DNA of 64,000 nt. It comes from Yanshouia hominis. GTDB lineage: Bacteria > Bacillota > Clostridia > Oscillospirales > Ruminococcaceae. Where the stretch lies: assembly GCA_014385025.1 (NCBI GenBank), contig JACRTB010000003.1, positions 62,001 to 126,000 on the forward strand, in the 5' to 3' direction. Both the position numbers and the translations under genes were made by a program. This document shows, piece after piece, positions 1 through 7,379 of the stretch (position 1 is the stretch's first letter; every line of letters starts with the position of its first letter). A model generated the notes under the pieces. That model ran no database searches. It saw nothing but the letters and a program-made list of their open reading frames with translations, and was not told the DNA's origin.

Positions 1-592
1 AAAGACCCATTTCCTTTAAAATATACTCTGGAATATTTTTTAAAATATTTTCCGCTTCCTTGATAGACCGCTCATATTCTCTCCGGGCCATATCCATATA
101 GGCTGATAATTTTTTTTGAGTGTCTAAAGGCGGAATCGGAACTTCCAAAGAAAAAAATTCATGACTATTAACACTTTGAACAGTAGTACTATGTTTCACG
201 CATCGCCCTAATATTTTTGTCTCAAATACTTTTAGGAAGTAAGCAAGATATGATGCATCCACATTAGCCATAGGTATAAGCGCCTTGACATCTTGGTTGA
301 TAGTCACTGAAACTGTGTTTACGGCGATCGGCAAAGTATGTTTTAGTATCCCGCTCCTTACCACGACTAAAACCGCATACTCAGGCACTTTTTTAGTAAA
401 CCCAATTGCATCTTCCGAAATATGATCCTCAGAATCAGAAATATAAAAGTCCCCGAAATCTTTTGGTGATACCCAAGGTACATTTCCTTCCCAAAAAGAA
501 TGATCATTTTTACTCGGAGTACCGCCACTAAATGATTTTACAATCGCGCCTATTTTTTTTATCTCGTAATTGTATTTTGTCTTATCAGCCAT
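1..592 (-). CDS. hsdS: Restriction-modification specificity subunit (HsdS-like), partial
   Basis: The N-terminal 197 or so residues of a target-recognition subunit are present, and the gene runs off the left edge. The protein opens with an ATG at 590-592. It contains a typical type I S target-recognition domain pattern: FSGGTPS near residue 21, a WVSPKDF segment, then VRSG, IAVNTVSVTINQDVKAL and VPIPPL followed by a charged helix that would be the first conserved spacer. The S subunit reads one half-site of a bipartite DNA target per recognition domain and directs the methyltransferase encoded just upstream. The gap to that gene is about 90 bp, and the ribosome site before this ATG is weak, so a slightly different start is possible. 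Family assignment is firm, the exact system type is not. Confidence 0.85.
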   Translation of the reverse strand, partial: MADKTKYNYEIKKIGAIVKSFSGGTPSKNDHSFWEGNVPWVSPKDFGDFYISDSEDHISEDAIGFTKKVPEYAVLVVVRSGILKHTLPIAVNTVSVTINQDVKALIPMANVDASYLAYFLKVFETKILGRCVKHSTTVQSVNSHEFFSLEVPIPPLDTQKKLSAYMDMARREYERSIKEAENILKNIPEYILKEMGL

Positions 593-681
593 TATGTGAT
601 AAGTTCCCGTTACATCACAACGTTTTTTTTCTATGTTCCCCCGTTTTATCGCAAAGGAAATAAGCTTATTTGCGCCGGGGG

Positions 682-2490
682 TTAGACGAAAAAAGGGGTA
701 GGATCCTCCAGGAACTTTTTATATTGTTCAACAATCTCATCCAGCTGCGACTCGGTCTTTCGTCCAGTGGCATCATATCCAATCAGTTCCGGCGCCGCCA
801 TAAAAATAGCTTCCTCATTGTTCGCAACTTCGTCGTTACCACGCTTCCGAACAAAAATAACAGAAGCCTTTACACCAGCGCCAAAATGTGCAAAGGCGCA
901 CTGAGGCAGGCTCACAACCGCCAGCAGTTGGAACCTCTCTAAAATGAAATCTCGCACATATTGGGAAGAGCTGTTTGTCAAAATCCCATCAGGCAAAACG
1001 ATAGCTGCTTTTCCGGTACCCAGTTTGAGAAACTCACAAATGCGTTCAACAAACAGAACTTCCGAACTCTGGTTCTTTCTGGGCTTTGCTTTCCCCTTTT
1101 TGTCATAAGTATTACCCAACTCAAAAGTGCTTAGATACGGTTTTTCAGCCCCGTTCACCGTAGAACCAAAAGGAGGATTGGTCAAAATCAGATCAAACTT
1201 ATCCTTTTGGAAGCCAGAATTATGCGCCGCAATCTTATCAATGCTCTCTAATGCATCGTAGCTGATCACATTGGTATGTCCATCATCATGCACGATCATA
1301 TTCATCTTTGCGACACGTGCAATTTCGTCATTGATTTCGATTCCGTAGAGATGCTTCTCCGCAAAATCATGCCAATAACGATAGTGGTCAGCACTGCCTT
1401 TTTCGTAATACTCGGTAGCCTGATGGCGAATATAATCCAGTGCATACAGCAAGAACCCACCCGACCCACAGGAAGTATCCAGCACATCCCAGTCGTGTTC
1501 CGGCTCCATCATCTTTACAGCAAACTCAATGATCGGACGAGGAGTAAAATACTGGCCAAAATCACCTTTGAAAAATCCGTCCATGAACTGTTCAAATGCA
1601 ACACCTTTTACATCAAGGTCCGTTTTGTTCAGGTTAATTGCTTCAAGATGGGAAACCACCGTCCGCAGCACTCGATCATCCACTTTGATAGAGTCAGTAA
1701 AGACCTCAGGGTCTTTCTTTTTCTGCTCATCGTACAAAGCATTGATTCGTTCAGCCAATTTAGAAGCCGGTTCGTGTGTCTTTATCTGGAACTGGTAAGG
1801 CTCACCTTTTTTCCGAGGTTTTTGCTCATCACTGATTTTTACAAAAATCAATTTACACAGTTCACCAAAAGCGGTCGGCGGAGAAAGGCGACCACCACCC
1901 CACAGTGTTTGGTGGCATTTCTTAATAGCAGCAATTAAATCTTCTCGGTCTACCGGCTTAATATCATTTTCGCTTCCCTTATAGAATCTAAATTCTTGGG
2001 GCTTTCCGTATGCATGAGGTAAATCGGCCAGGATATTTTGCTCACGCTCCAATGCGCCAAATTTATCAGTAACATCCAGAACACGACGAGTGCCACCAGC
2101 GATAATTACAACATAATCAGCACGCAATTTCACCCAGGTTGCATTGCCAACGCCCTGCTCTATCGCCTGGTTAAATTCTGCATCCGTAACACCGTCTTTT
2201 TTACACTCGACCACAGCATAGGGGCGCTTGCACTCGTCATCACGGAATACAACAATATCCGCACGATCTGTCGGCAGACGATCTGGCACAGTCACTTCAA
2301 TTTTAATTCGATTGACTGGATATTCGTATTTATAAATCAGTTCAGCCCAGAATTCAGCACGGACCTTTTCTTCCGGATCGCTATAATTTTCTACATGGTT
2401 ATCAGAAGAAACATATGTGATTTTCTGCTTGCCTTTTTCTCCAATAATATGTGCATAACCATCTTTTATTGCTCGTTCGAGATTCGTCAT
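682..2490 (-). CDS. hsdM: N6-adenine methyltransferase with N-terminal HsdR_N-type nuclease domain
   Basis: This 602-residue protein has two parts. Residues about 20-150 look like the PD-(D/E)XK nuclease domain found at the N terminus of type I R subunits: Asp78 in RADIVVF, Glu95-Cys-Lys97 in VVECKK and a following Gln108. Residues about 190-600 are an HsdM-type N6-adenine methyltransferase with a QYFTP motif at 313-317, the SAM-binding DTSCGSGGF at 338-346 and the catalytic NPPF at 438-441. The start is supported by AGGAGG 8 bp upstream. It lies between a small HTH gene and the specificity subunit. Known HsdM proteins are often of this size with or without the N-terminal domain. A fused nuclease plus methyltransferase with a separate S subunit also resembles type IIB (BcgI-like) enzymes. 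An R subunit beyond the left edge cannot be excluded. Confidence 0.85.
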   Translation of the reverse strand: MTNLERAIKDGYAHIIGEKGKQKITYVSSDNHVENYSDPEEKVRAEFWAELIYKYEYPVNRIKIEVTVPDRLPTDRADIVVFRDDECKRPYAVVECKKDGVTDAEFNQAIEQGVGNATWVKLRADYVVIIAGGTRRVLDVTDKFGALEREQNILADLPHAYGKPQEFRFYKGSENDIKPVDREDLIAAIKKCHQTLWGGGRLSPPTAFGELCKLIFVKISDEQKPRKKGEPYQFQIKTHEPASKLAERINALYDEQKKKDPEVFTDSIKVDDRVLRTVVSHLEAINLNKTDLDVKGVAFEQFMDGFFKGDFGQYFTPRPIIEFAVKMMEPEHDWDVLDTSCGSGGFLLYALDYIRHQATEYYEKGSADHYRYWHDFAEKHLYGIEINDEIARVAKMNMIVHDDGHTNVISYDALESIDKIAAHNSGFQKDKFDLILTNPPFGSTVNGAEKPYLSTFELGNTYDKKGKAKPRKNQSSEVLFVERICEFLKLGTGKAAIVLPDGILTNSSSQYVRDFILERFQLLAVVSLPQCAFAHFGAGVKASVIFVRKRGNDEVANNEEAIFMAAPELIGYDATGRKTESQLDEIVEQYKKFLEDPTPFFV

Positions 2491-2529
2491 CTTAGTTCCT
2501 CCTGAACAACTTTATTTCAGCTGCTGTTT

Positions 2530-2706
2530 CTACTTTTTCGCTTCACGAGTACGCCCATCCAACGGCTTATCTGAGCTTTTAGGAATTAGCCAAACATTAC
2601 CCAACCGTTCTACACCATCAACTCTACCTTGTTCGCAGAGGACTTGAACTCGTCGCACAGAAAGTCCCCACTTATCAGCGGCTTCTTTTGCGTTCATGTA
2701 ATCCAT
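2530..2706 (-). CDS. Small helix-turn-helix DNA-binding protein
   Basis: The product is 58 residues from the ATG at 2704-2706, which has AAAGG about 8 bp upstream; a GTG 9 bp earlier is the alternative. The sequence AKEAADKWGLSVRRVQVLCEQGRV followed by NVWLIPKSS is the MerR/excisionase-like helix-turn-helix with a short wing seen in small proteins encoded next to type I methyltransferase genes. It is the first gene of a leftward operon with the methyltransferase and specificity subunit and has its own promoter. I infer that it regulates the restriction cluster, for example by delaying it after transfer. An excisionase role is less likely because a better candidate lies beside the integrase. 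Confidence 0.7.
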   Translation of the reverse strand: MDYMNAKEAADKWGLSVRRVQVLCEQGRVDGVERLGNVWLIPKSSDKPLDGRTREAKK

Positions 2707-2748
2707 ATCGGCCACCTTTTCTTACAGGGAATATAAATATACGATTTT

Positions 2749-2777
2749 ATTATACAGCGTATTTGCGAATAATGCAA
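2749..2777 (-). promoter_or_regulatory. Sigma-A-type promoter for the restriction operon
   Basis: On the minus strand TTGCAT and TATAAT are separated by exactly 17 bp, about 45 bp upstream of the HTH start codon. The -10 is a consensus match. No other promoter this good is seen before hsdM. Confidence 0.65.
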
Positions 2778-2854
2778 TCGCGCACTTACATATTAAGCAG
2801 TATGTTTTCGAATCTCTTTTTCGGTATCCGTCGATTTCTGTTCAGATACGACAG

Positions 2855-3052
2855 GCAAGCAATGCGTGTGGATAGCCACACACACGACTTGCAAGCAATG
2901 CGAGTGTTAATACACACTCACATTTCCTGCCGTCTGCTTGTTTAGGGCAGCGCCCCCAAGCCCCTTTTGAACACAGAATTTCATTCTGTGGCTGCGCGTT
3001 CTCCGAACGCTTTTTGCCCCTGTACCCGGTACCCTGTTTCGGGGCATAGGGT
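2855..3052. other. Hairpin-rich non-coding region, possible transfer origin
   Basis: A 12-bp sequence, GCAAGCAATGCG, occurs at 2855-2866 and again at 2891-2902, 36 bp apart. Each copy runs into a hairpin: GTGTGG-ATAG-CCACAC (2866-2881) and GAGTGT-TAATAC-ACACTC (2902-2919). Further on are a perfect CACAGAAT-TTC-ATTCTGTG hairpin (2972-2990) and inverted repeats around GCCCC/GGGGC and ACCCT/AGGGT (3016-3052). Direct repeats beside short stem-loops are typical of relaxase binding and nick regions, and a MobC-like gene lies nearby. The oriT reading is inference; no nick site was identified. Confidence 0.4.
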
Positions 3053-3117
3053 GTCGGGAAACGCGACATGGTAGTTGCTTTTAGAGTGCCCTAAAATGGG
3101 GCCCCTCCTGGAAGATG

Positions 3118-3146
3118 GAGTGGTAAAATACCACCCCAGTTTTTTC
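3118..3146 (+). terminator. Hairpin with T-run between the non-coding region and the iteron array
   Basis: GTGGTA-AAA-TACCAC (3120-3134) is a perfect stem, followed after CCCAG by six T. It would terminate rightward transcription from the transfer-like region before the convergent ATPase gene. Confidence 0.45.
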
Positions 3147-3151
3147 GTTCC

Positions 3152-3224
3152 GCGACGGTGGCGACGGTCGCAACGGTGCTGGGAGTACCCCTCAAAACAC
3201 CGTCGCGACCGTTGCGAGCGTTGC
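3152..3224. repeat. Six-copy iteron-like palindrome next to the RepA-like gene
   Basis: Three direct octamers (GCGACGGT at 3152 and 3161, GCAACGGT at 3170) lie exactly 9 bp apart. Three inverted copies (ACCGTCGC at 3199, ACCGTTGC at 3208, AGCGTTGC at 3217) also lie 9 bp apart. The two halves flank a 21-bp centre. There is no T-run on the expected side for a terminator of the leftward ATPase gene. Iterons beside a replication-type ATPase suggest a replication or partition site, which is an inference. Confidence 0.6.
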
Positions 3225-3227
3225 GCT

Positions 3228-4403
3228 TTACTTGATTACTTCAAACGCAGGCGCTTCTATCACCATGTAAGTCAGTCGGATACGCCGCCCGGCGTGTTTA
3301 GTTTTGTTCTCGTACTTTACCTGATGCTCTTCCAGCAAGCGGCTGGCATTCACATTCAGATGCTTCGTAAGCCAGTTCACCGCCATACCCGTCTGAATCG
3401 CCTGGGCCAGCTCGGTAGGACTTCCTTCCCATTCCCGGTTGTCAGCAGATACGATCTTTGCCACGGCTTCCAGCACCGGGTCTGGAGGCTGCTTCCAAAG
3501 CTCATTCTCCGCATGGTCAAAACCCCACACCAGGCTTTCCTGGTCCTTACTGAGATACAGGCGCTGATCCGGCTGATCTCTGCCCACCACCTCCAGAGTA
3601 GCCTTGTTATCCGTCCGCTTCTCCTTCTGCATCAGGAGCGCCCCATCTGCACAGCCCAGCAAGCCGGTTGTACCGGAAATCATCTCAAAGCTGTCTCCCG
3701 CAGGCTGTTTTCTGGTGTGGTGGACGATCAGGACGCAGACGCCATATCGGTCTGCAAATTGTTTCAGCTTGCCGATCACCTCATAGTCACTGGAGTAGCT
3801 GTAACTGTCGCTCACCGCCTCCCGGACTTTTTGCAAGGTGTCAACGACGATGAGTTTGGTATCGCTGTGTTCCCGGACGAACTTTTCCAGCTGTTCATCC
3901 AGACCACCGCCGATCATCTTGGCGCTTGTGGCAAAGTGGAGGGAGCTTGTCCCCTCCACCCCGAACATACGGAACATCCGGCGCTGCAAACGGCTCTCGT
4001 CATCTTCCAAAGCAAGATAGAGGACGGTTCCCTGATGAACTTTGTAGCCCCACAAGTCCTGCCCGGTACTGATATGGTGGGCGATCTGCGCCACCAGGAA
4101 GGACTTGCCGATTTTGGGCGCTCCGGCAAGGATGTACGCTCCTGTATAGAGCGGGTTCTCAATTACCGCAGACTGACCATCAAACACATTGTCCATCAGC
4201 TCGTCCAGGGTCACAGTATGCAGGTATGCCGGGTCATTCATGCGGCGCATCTTCCGGTAAAGTTCCTCCAAATCTCTTTCAGGGGAATTGCTTTTTTCGT
4301 TCGGGTCTGGTATAGTGGTCTTGGAATTTTGAGAGATTGACTGCCCATCATCTGCGCCAACAGATGAGCCCTGGGCGGTCATTTTCTTTTTCTCATCGGT
4401 CAT
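3228..4403 (-). CDS. RepA-like RecA-fold ATPase (replicative helicase family)
   Basis: The 391-residue product has a polar N-terminal tail and a RecA/DnaB-type ATPase core. Walker A is GAPKIGKS at 94-101, the Walker B strand ends in LIVVD near 184-188, and a later VLIVHHTRK segment is the sensor typical of RepA-like hexameric ATPases on plasmids and integrated elements. The C-terminal third looks like a small winged-helix region. The start has GGAGG 9 bp upstream and overlaps the end of the MobC-like gene by 11 bp, indicating coupled translation. Its role is probably replication or processing of the excised element. The palindromic octamer array directly after its stop codon fits a DNA target. 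ATPase family is clear, exact role is inferred. Confidence 0.8.
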   Translation of the reverse strand: MTDEKKKMTAQGSSVGADDGQSISQNSKTTIPDPNEKSNSPERDLEELYRKMRRMNDPAYLHTVTLDELMDNVFDGQSAVIENPLYTGAYILAGAPKIGKSFLVAQIAHHISTGQDLWGYKVHQGTVLYLALEDDESRLQRRMFRMFGVEGTSSLHFATSAKMIGGGLDEQLEKFVREHSDTKLIVVDTLQKVREAVSDSYSYSSDYEVIGKLKQFADRYGVCVLIVHHTRKQPAGDSFEMISGTTGLLGCADGALLMQKEKRTDNKATLEVVGRDQPDQRLYLSKDQESLVWGFDHAENELWKQPPDPVLEAVAKIVSADNREWEGSPTELAQAIQTGMAVNWLTKHLNVNASRLLEEHQVKYENKTKHAGRRIRLTYMVIEAPAFEVIK

Positions 4404-4728
4404 AGGCAAAGTCCTCCTGCATCCCATTCATAATGGTTGCGATCATCTGGATGGTATCCAGTAGCTCATCGTTCACGCCCTGTCCAGCTTCAATCCTGCG
4501 CAGCTCGTCCAGTACAGCGGCCAGCTGGTTCCGCAGTGCTTTATAGACCCTGGGGTTGCCCTGGACCACCACATCCCGGTAGAGCAGCCGCCGGATGATG
4601 TAATCCTGTTTAGTCAAGCCAGTGAGCTTCACCGCCGTCTCGATCTGGGCGTCCTCCTCCGGGGAGACCCGGAAAGCCACGGTCTTGTTCCTCCAACGGT
4701 TGTGCTTGTCCAAATTCTTTGCTGACAT
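4393..4728 (-). CDS. MobC-like relaxosome / ribbon-helix-helix protein
   Basis: This 111-residue basic protein begins with a ribbon-helix-helix pattern: a short strand (KTVAFRVSPEED) then helices including LTGLTKQDYIIRRLL. A helical C-terminal part follows (RNQLAAVLDELRRIE). That layout matches mobilization accessory proteins of the MobC/relaxosome group, which bind the transfer origin and help the relaxase. No relaxase gene lies between it and the window edge, so the partner must be further left, elsewhere in the cell, or absent. It sits between the integrase and the ATPase in one leftward operon. The alternative is a plain transcription regulator of the element. Confidence 0.65.
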   Translation of the reverse strand: MSAKNLDKHNRWRNKTVAFRVSPEEDAQIETAVKLTGLTKQDYIIRRLLYRDVVVQGNPRVYKALRNQLAAVLDELRRIEAGQGVNDELLDTIQMIATIMNGMQEDFAYDR

Positions 4729-4730
4729 TT

Positions 4731-5804
4731 TTAATTACCCCTTTCCATGTTCAGTTTATCTGCCATTTCCGCCTGCTTGGACGGAAACAGATGCGCGTAG
4801 TTGTAAGTGATATCGATGCTCTCATGTCCCACCCGGTCCGCGATGGCCGTGGCAGAGAACCCCATGTCGATCAGAAGTGAAACTGCGCTATGACGAATAT
4901 CGTGGATTCTGATGCGCGGCACACCGGCTTCTTTGGCTCCCCGGTCCATCTCCCGGTGGAGATAGCTCTTGGTGACAGTGAACATCCGGTCATCCGGCCC
5001 GATGTCGTAGAGCATCTTTATGTAATCCTGGAGTTTCTCGGCTAAAAATTGCGGCATGGTGATAACCCGATTGCTCTTTTCGGTTTTGGGAGTGGTAATC
5101 AGGTCCTGATCGTTCAGCCGCTGATAGGACTTATTGATAGACACGGTGCACTTCTCGAAGTCAAAGTCCGCCGGGGTCAGGGCCAGTAGTTCCCCCTCCC
5201 GGATACCGCACCAATAGAGCATCTCAAAGGCGTAGAAGGACAGCGGCTTGTCCATCATTACCTCAGCAAATTTGAGATACTGCTCTTTAGTCCAGAACAT
5301 CATCTCCCGGTTTTTCTTCTTGCCCATGCTTCCTGCCTTTTTGCAGGGATTCTCCCGGAGGTTGTAGTACCGAACCGCGTGGTTGAAGATGGCGCTGAGC
5401 TGGTTGTGGACCGTTTTCAGGTACACCGGCGAGTAGGGCTTGTCGTTTTCGTCCTTGTGGTTCAACATCTCGTTCTGCCAGGTGATGATCTGCTGGGCGG
5501 TAATGTTGCACATTTTCAGCCTGCCGAAGTAGGGCAGCAGCTTGGTGCGGATGATGTGGTCCTTGGTGGCCCAGGTGTTCTCCTTAAGCCGGGTCTTCAT
5601 ATCCGCTGTGTAGAGGTCCACAAAGCTCCTGAAGGTCATGTCCAGATCGGCGCTGGTCTTGTTGAGCTGTTCGCGCTCCCAGGTCTGTGCCTCCCGTTTG
5701 GTCTTGAAGCCCCGCTTCTGGGTCTGCTTGCGCTCGCCGTTCCAGTCAGTATAGCGGTAGACCGCCCGCCAGGTGTTTGTCTTTTCTTCCTTATAGACTG
5801 CCAT
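4731..5804 (-). CDS. int: Tyrosine recombinase (site-specific integrase)
   Basis: The 357-residue product catalyses integration and, with an excisionase, excision of the element. It has an N-terminal arm-binding domain (about 1-50, with WRAVYRYTDWNGERKQTQKRGF), a SAM-like core-binding domain (about 55-155) and the catalytic domain. The catalytic residues are visible: Arg202 in CGIREGELL, His301 and Arg304 in HDIRH, His327 in GHES and the nucleophile Tyr336 in TYNYAH. The start was moved to the ATG at 5802-5804 because AAGGAGG lies 7 bp before it. It is next to the HTH gene at 5807-6001 and points away from guaA. No key residue is missing. Confidence 0.93.
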   Translation of the reverse strand: MAVYKEEKTNTWRAVYRYTDWNGERKQTQKRGFKTKREAQTWEREQLNKTSADLDMTFRSFVDLYTADMKTRLKENTWATKDHIIRTKLLPYFGRLKMCNITAQQIITWQNEMLNHKDENDKPYSPVYLKTVHNQLSAIFNHAVRYYNLRENPCKKAGSMGKKKNREMMFWTKEQYLKFAEVMMDKPLSFYAFEMLYWCGIREGELLALTPADFDFEKCTVSINKSYQRLNDQDLITTPKTEKSNRVITMPQFLAEKLQDYIKMLYDIGPDDRMFTVTKSYLHREMDRGAKEAGVPRIRIHDIRHSAVSLLIDMGFSATAIADRVGHESIDITYNYAHLFPSKQAEMADKLNMERGN

Positions 5805-5806
5805 GA

Positions 5807-6001
5807 TTAGCCCTCCTTTCCCGTCTTGCCGTAGCAAAACTTCTCCATGAAAAAGTTTCGGTTGATCCGCCCAGCGATGGTCAGATAGCCCTTGTCCCGG
5901 AGTTCAGCGTTGAGCTTGTGGATTACCTTGTAGGCGTGGGACTTGGAGATGCCCAGCTCCTGGGCCACTTCCTCCACACGCATAAAGTTTTGTGCCTGCA
6001 T
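5807..6001 (-). CDS. Excisionase-like helix-turn-helix protein
   Basis: The product has 64 residues. The segment MRVEEVAQELGISKSHAYKVIHKLN is a helix-turn-helix of the kind found in excisionases and small element regulators, followed by a positively charged wing. It ends 2 bp before the integrase start, so the two genes are almost certainly co-translated. By position it is the recombination directionality factor, bending DNA for excision. No direct evidence separates that from a simple transcription regulator. AGGAAGG about 8 bp before the ATG supports the start. Confidence 0.7.
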   Translation of the reverse strand: MQAQNFMRVEEVAQELGISKSHAYKVIHKLNAELRDKGYLTIAGRINRNFFMEKFCYGKTGKEG

Positions 6002-6146
6002 TGAAAATACCTTCCTTTCCTCATTGATGACTGCTGCGGCTGGATATTGTGTCCCATAAATGCCTCCTCACTTCCGTCCGCCACTTTTTTCTCGGATGTA
6101 TAACCGGGAGATTGCGGCAGTTCTTTTTTTATTCATCATTTCTAAG

Positions 6147-6187
6147 CTATTATGCTTAGTCTATTGTCATTATACTAAGCATAATAG
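6147..6187. promoter_or_regulatory. Perfect 13-bp inverted-repeat operator
   Basis: CTATTATGCTTAG (6147-6159) and its exact reverse complement CTAAGCATAATAG (6175-6187) are 15 bp apart in the AT-rich gap between the excisionase-like gene and the divergent XRE gene. The core CTAAGCAT recurs at 6251-6258. This looks like the repressor site for the XRE protein, controlling both directions. Confidence 0.65.
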
Positions 6188-6241
6188 TTTGTGTCAATCG
6201 GAGTACGCAAAATAAATTAAATAAAATTGTTTAGGATTCTC

Positions 6242-6270
6242 TTGACTTTACTAAGCATTTCTGCTACGCT
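6242..6270 (+). promoter_or_regulatory. Promoter of the XRE regulator with embedded operator half-site
   Basis: TTGACT and TACGCT are spaced by 17 bp, 35 bp before the regulator start. The spacer contains ACTAAGCAT, the same core as the upstream inverted repeat. Binding there would block polymerase, so negative autoregulation is likely. Confidence 0.55.
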
Positions 6271-6305
6271 TTTCCTAAAGACAACCAACGATTGGAGTTG
6301 ATGAT

Positions 6306-6842
6306 ATGACGATTGGCGAACGGATTCACTTTTTCCGTCTCCTGCGGGGGATGACTCAGAAATATCTCGGCATGGCGCTGGGCTTCCCGGAGAAGTCCGC
6401 TGATGTGCGCCTGGCACAGTACGAAACAGGATCAAGAACCCCAAAGGCAGACCTTACCGCCGCCTTAGCCCAGGTACTGGATGTCTCTCCCCATGCCCTC
6501 TCCGTCCCGGACATAGACTCCTATGTGGGGCTCATGCACACCCTGTTTACCCTGGAGGATAACTACGGACTCAAGATCGGCGAGACGGATGGAGAAGTCT
6601 GCTTGAAGGTTGATGTGTGGAAGAACAAGGACGCCGCCCGGTTGCACGAGATGCTTTGTTCCTGGCAGCAGGCCGCTGCCATGCTGGAGGCGGGTGAGAT
6701 CTCCAAAGAGGATTACGACAAGTGGCGCTACCACTACCCGGAGTTTGATTCTAGACAACAGACAGAAAAGATTCTGTCGCAGGGGTTTAGTGATATGTTG
6801 CTAGATACCTTCAAAGAAAAGGAGGCTGAGCATGAATATTAA
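6306..6842 (+). CDS. XRE-family transcription regulator of the element
   Basis: The 178-residue protein has a Cro/C1-type helix-turn-helix in residues about 1-68 (IGERIHFFRLLRGMTQKYLG, then RLAQYETGSRTP). A C-terminal domain with no recognised motif follows and is rich in charged and aromatic residues. GGAG 8 bp upstream supports the ATG. It is divergent from the excisionase-integrase operon, and an operator with matching half-sites lies in its promoter region. The natural reading is the repressor that keeps the element integrated. Its stop codon overlaps the next gene by 11 bp. Confidence 0.85.
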   Translation: MTIGERIHFFRLLRGMTQKYLGMALGFPEKSADVRLAQYETGSRTPKADLTAALAQVLDVSPHALSVPDIDSYVGLMHTLFTLEDNYGLKIGETDGEVCLKVDVWKNKDAARLHEMLCSWQQAAAMLEAGEISKEDYDKWRYHYPEFDSRQQTEKILSQGFSDMLLDTFKEKEAEHEY

Positions 6843-7224
6843 GAACACTTTATGTACTTTTGCTGGTGTGGGTGGAGCGATAGTAGCAGGCCTTCTGCTA
6901 AAAAACAGCCTCACTACCAAGCAATCGGCTAATGTACAAGCAATTATTTCCGAGCCAGAAGAATGTTTTGCTGGTATTCCTCTATCAAAATTAACCGAAG
7001 TTGCCAAGCAAATTTATCACGGGCTATATTGTTCGATTGACAAATGGGGCTTCTTGATTTTTCACTATAATTCCAATCGCGGACATCAAACATTCCACGC
7101 TCAAATGACTTTAGATGATACTGGAAAATTGATTAATCTCAGCGGGCATTATCCAGGTCAACTACGATCTGGGGCGGATGAGTTTGCAAAAAAGGCGAAT
7201 GAACTATTTCACTTCAAAAAGTGA
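6832..7224 (+). CDS. Hypothetical protein with N-terminal membrane segment
   Basis: I do not recognise this 130-residue protein. Residues about 6-24 (TLCTFAGVGGAIVAGLLL) are hydrophobic and could anchor it in the membrane or act as a signal. The rest is soluble and mixed, with an aromatic stretch around WGFLIFHY. Its base composition is more AT-rich than the host genes. It is translated with an 11-bp overlap after the XRE repressor and is the last gene before the attachment end, where elements often keep immunity or maintenance genes. No function is proposed. Confidence 0.6.
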   Translation: MNIKNTLCTFAGVGGAIVAGLLLKNSLTTKQSANVQAIISEPEECFAGIPLSKLTEVAKQIYHGLYCSIDKWGFLIFHYNSNRGHQTFHAQMTLDDTGKLINLSGHYPGQLRSGADEFAKKANELFHFKK

Positions 7225-7252
7225 TAAAGGCCTTTAGCAAAATAGAGCTAAT

Positions 7253-7298
7253 AAAAAGAGAGCTAACTGACTAATCAAAATCAGTTAGCTCTCTTTTT
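7253..7298. terminator. Bidirectional terminator at the end of the element
   Basis: A perfect 18-bp stem (AAAAAGAGAGCTAACTGA at 7253-7270 against 7281-7298) with a 10-base loop has A5 on one side and T5 on the other. It ends the XRE operon and insulates the element from guaA. Confidence 0.85.
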
Positions 7299-7315
7299 AT
7301 GAATAATGAAAAAAT

Positions 7316-7333
7316 GTTGCCAAATCGTTGCCA
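7316..7333. other. Paired 7-bp direct repeats, candidate integrase arm sites
   Basis: GTTGCCA occurs at 7316-7322 and 7327-7333, an 11-bp period that puts both copies on one face of the helix. They lie about 60-75 bp from the guaA stop codon. Arm-type sites of tyrosine integrases are short direct repeats at such distances from the crossover. Confidence 0.45.
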
Positions 7334-7350
7334 TAGAGGGCCTTAACCCC

Positions 7351-7379
7351 TCAAAAGCCCAGTCATATCAGGCTTTTCC
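7351..7379 (-). terminator. Terminator of guaA
   Basis: AAAAGCC (7353-7359) pairs with GGCTTTT (7371-7377). On the minus strand the stem ends in TTTT just after the guaA stop. This hairpin belongs to the element side of the junction, so it may have arrived with the insertion. Confidence 0.6.

Noticed and set aside
2842-3069. A 75-codon leftward frame starting MSRFPTPYAPKQ
   Set aside because: It runs through hairpins and direct repeats, has a weak ribosome site and no recognised family. The region is better read as non-coding, though a small element protein cannot be fully excluded.
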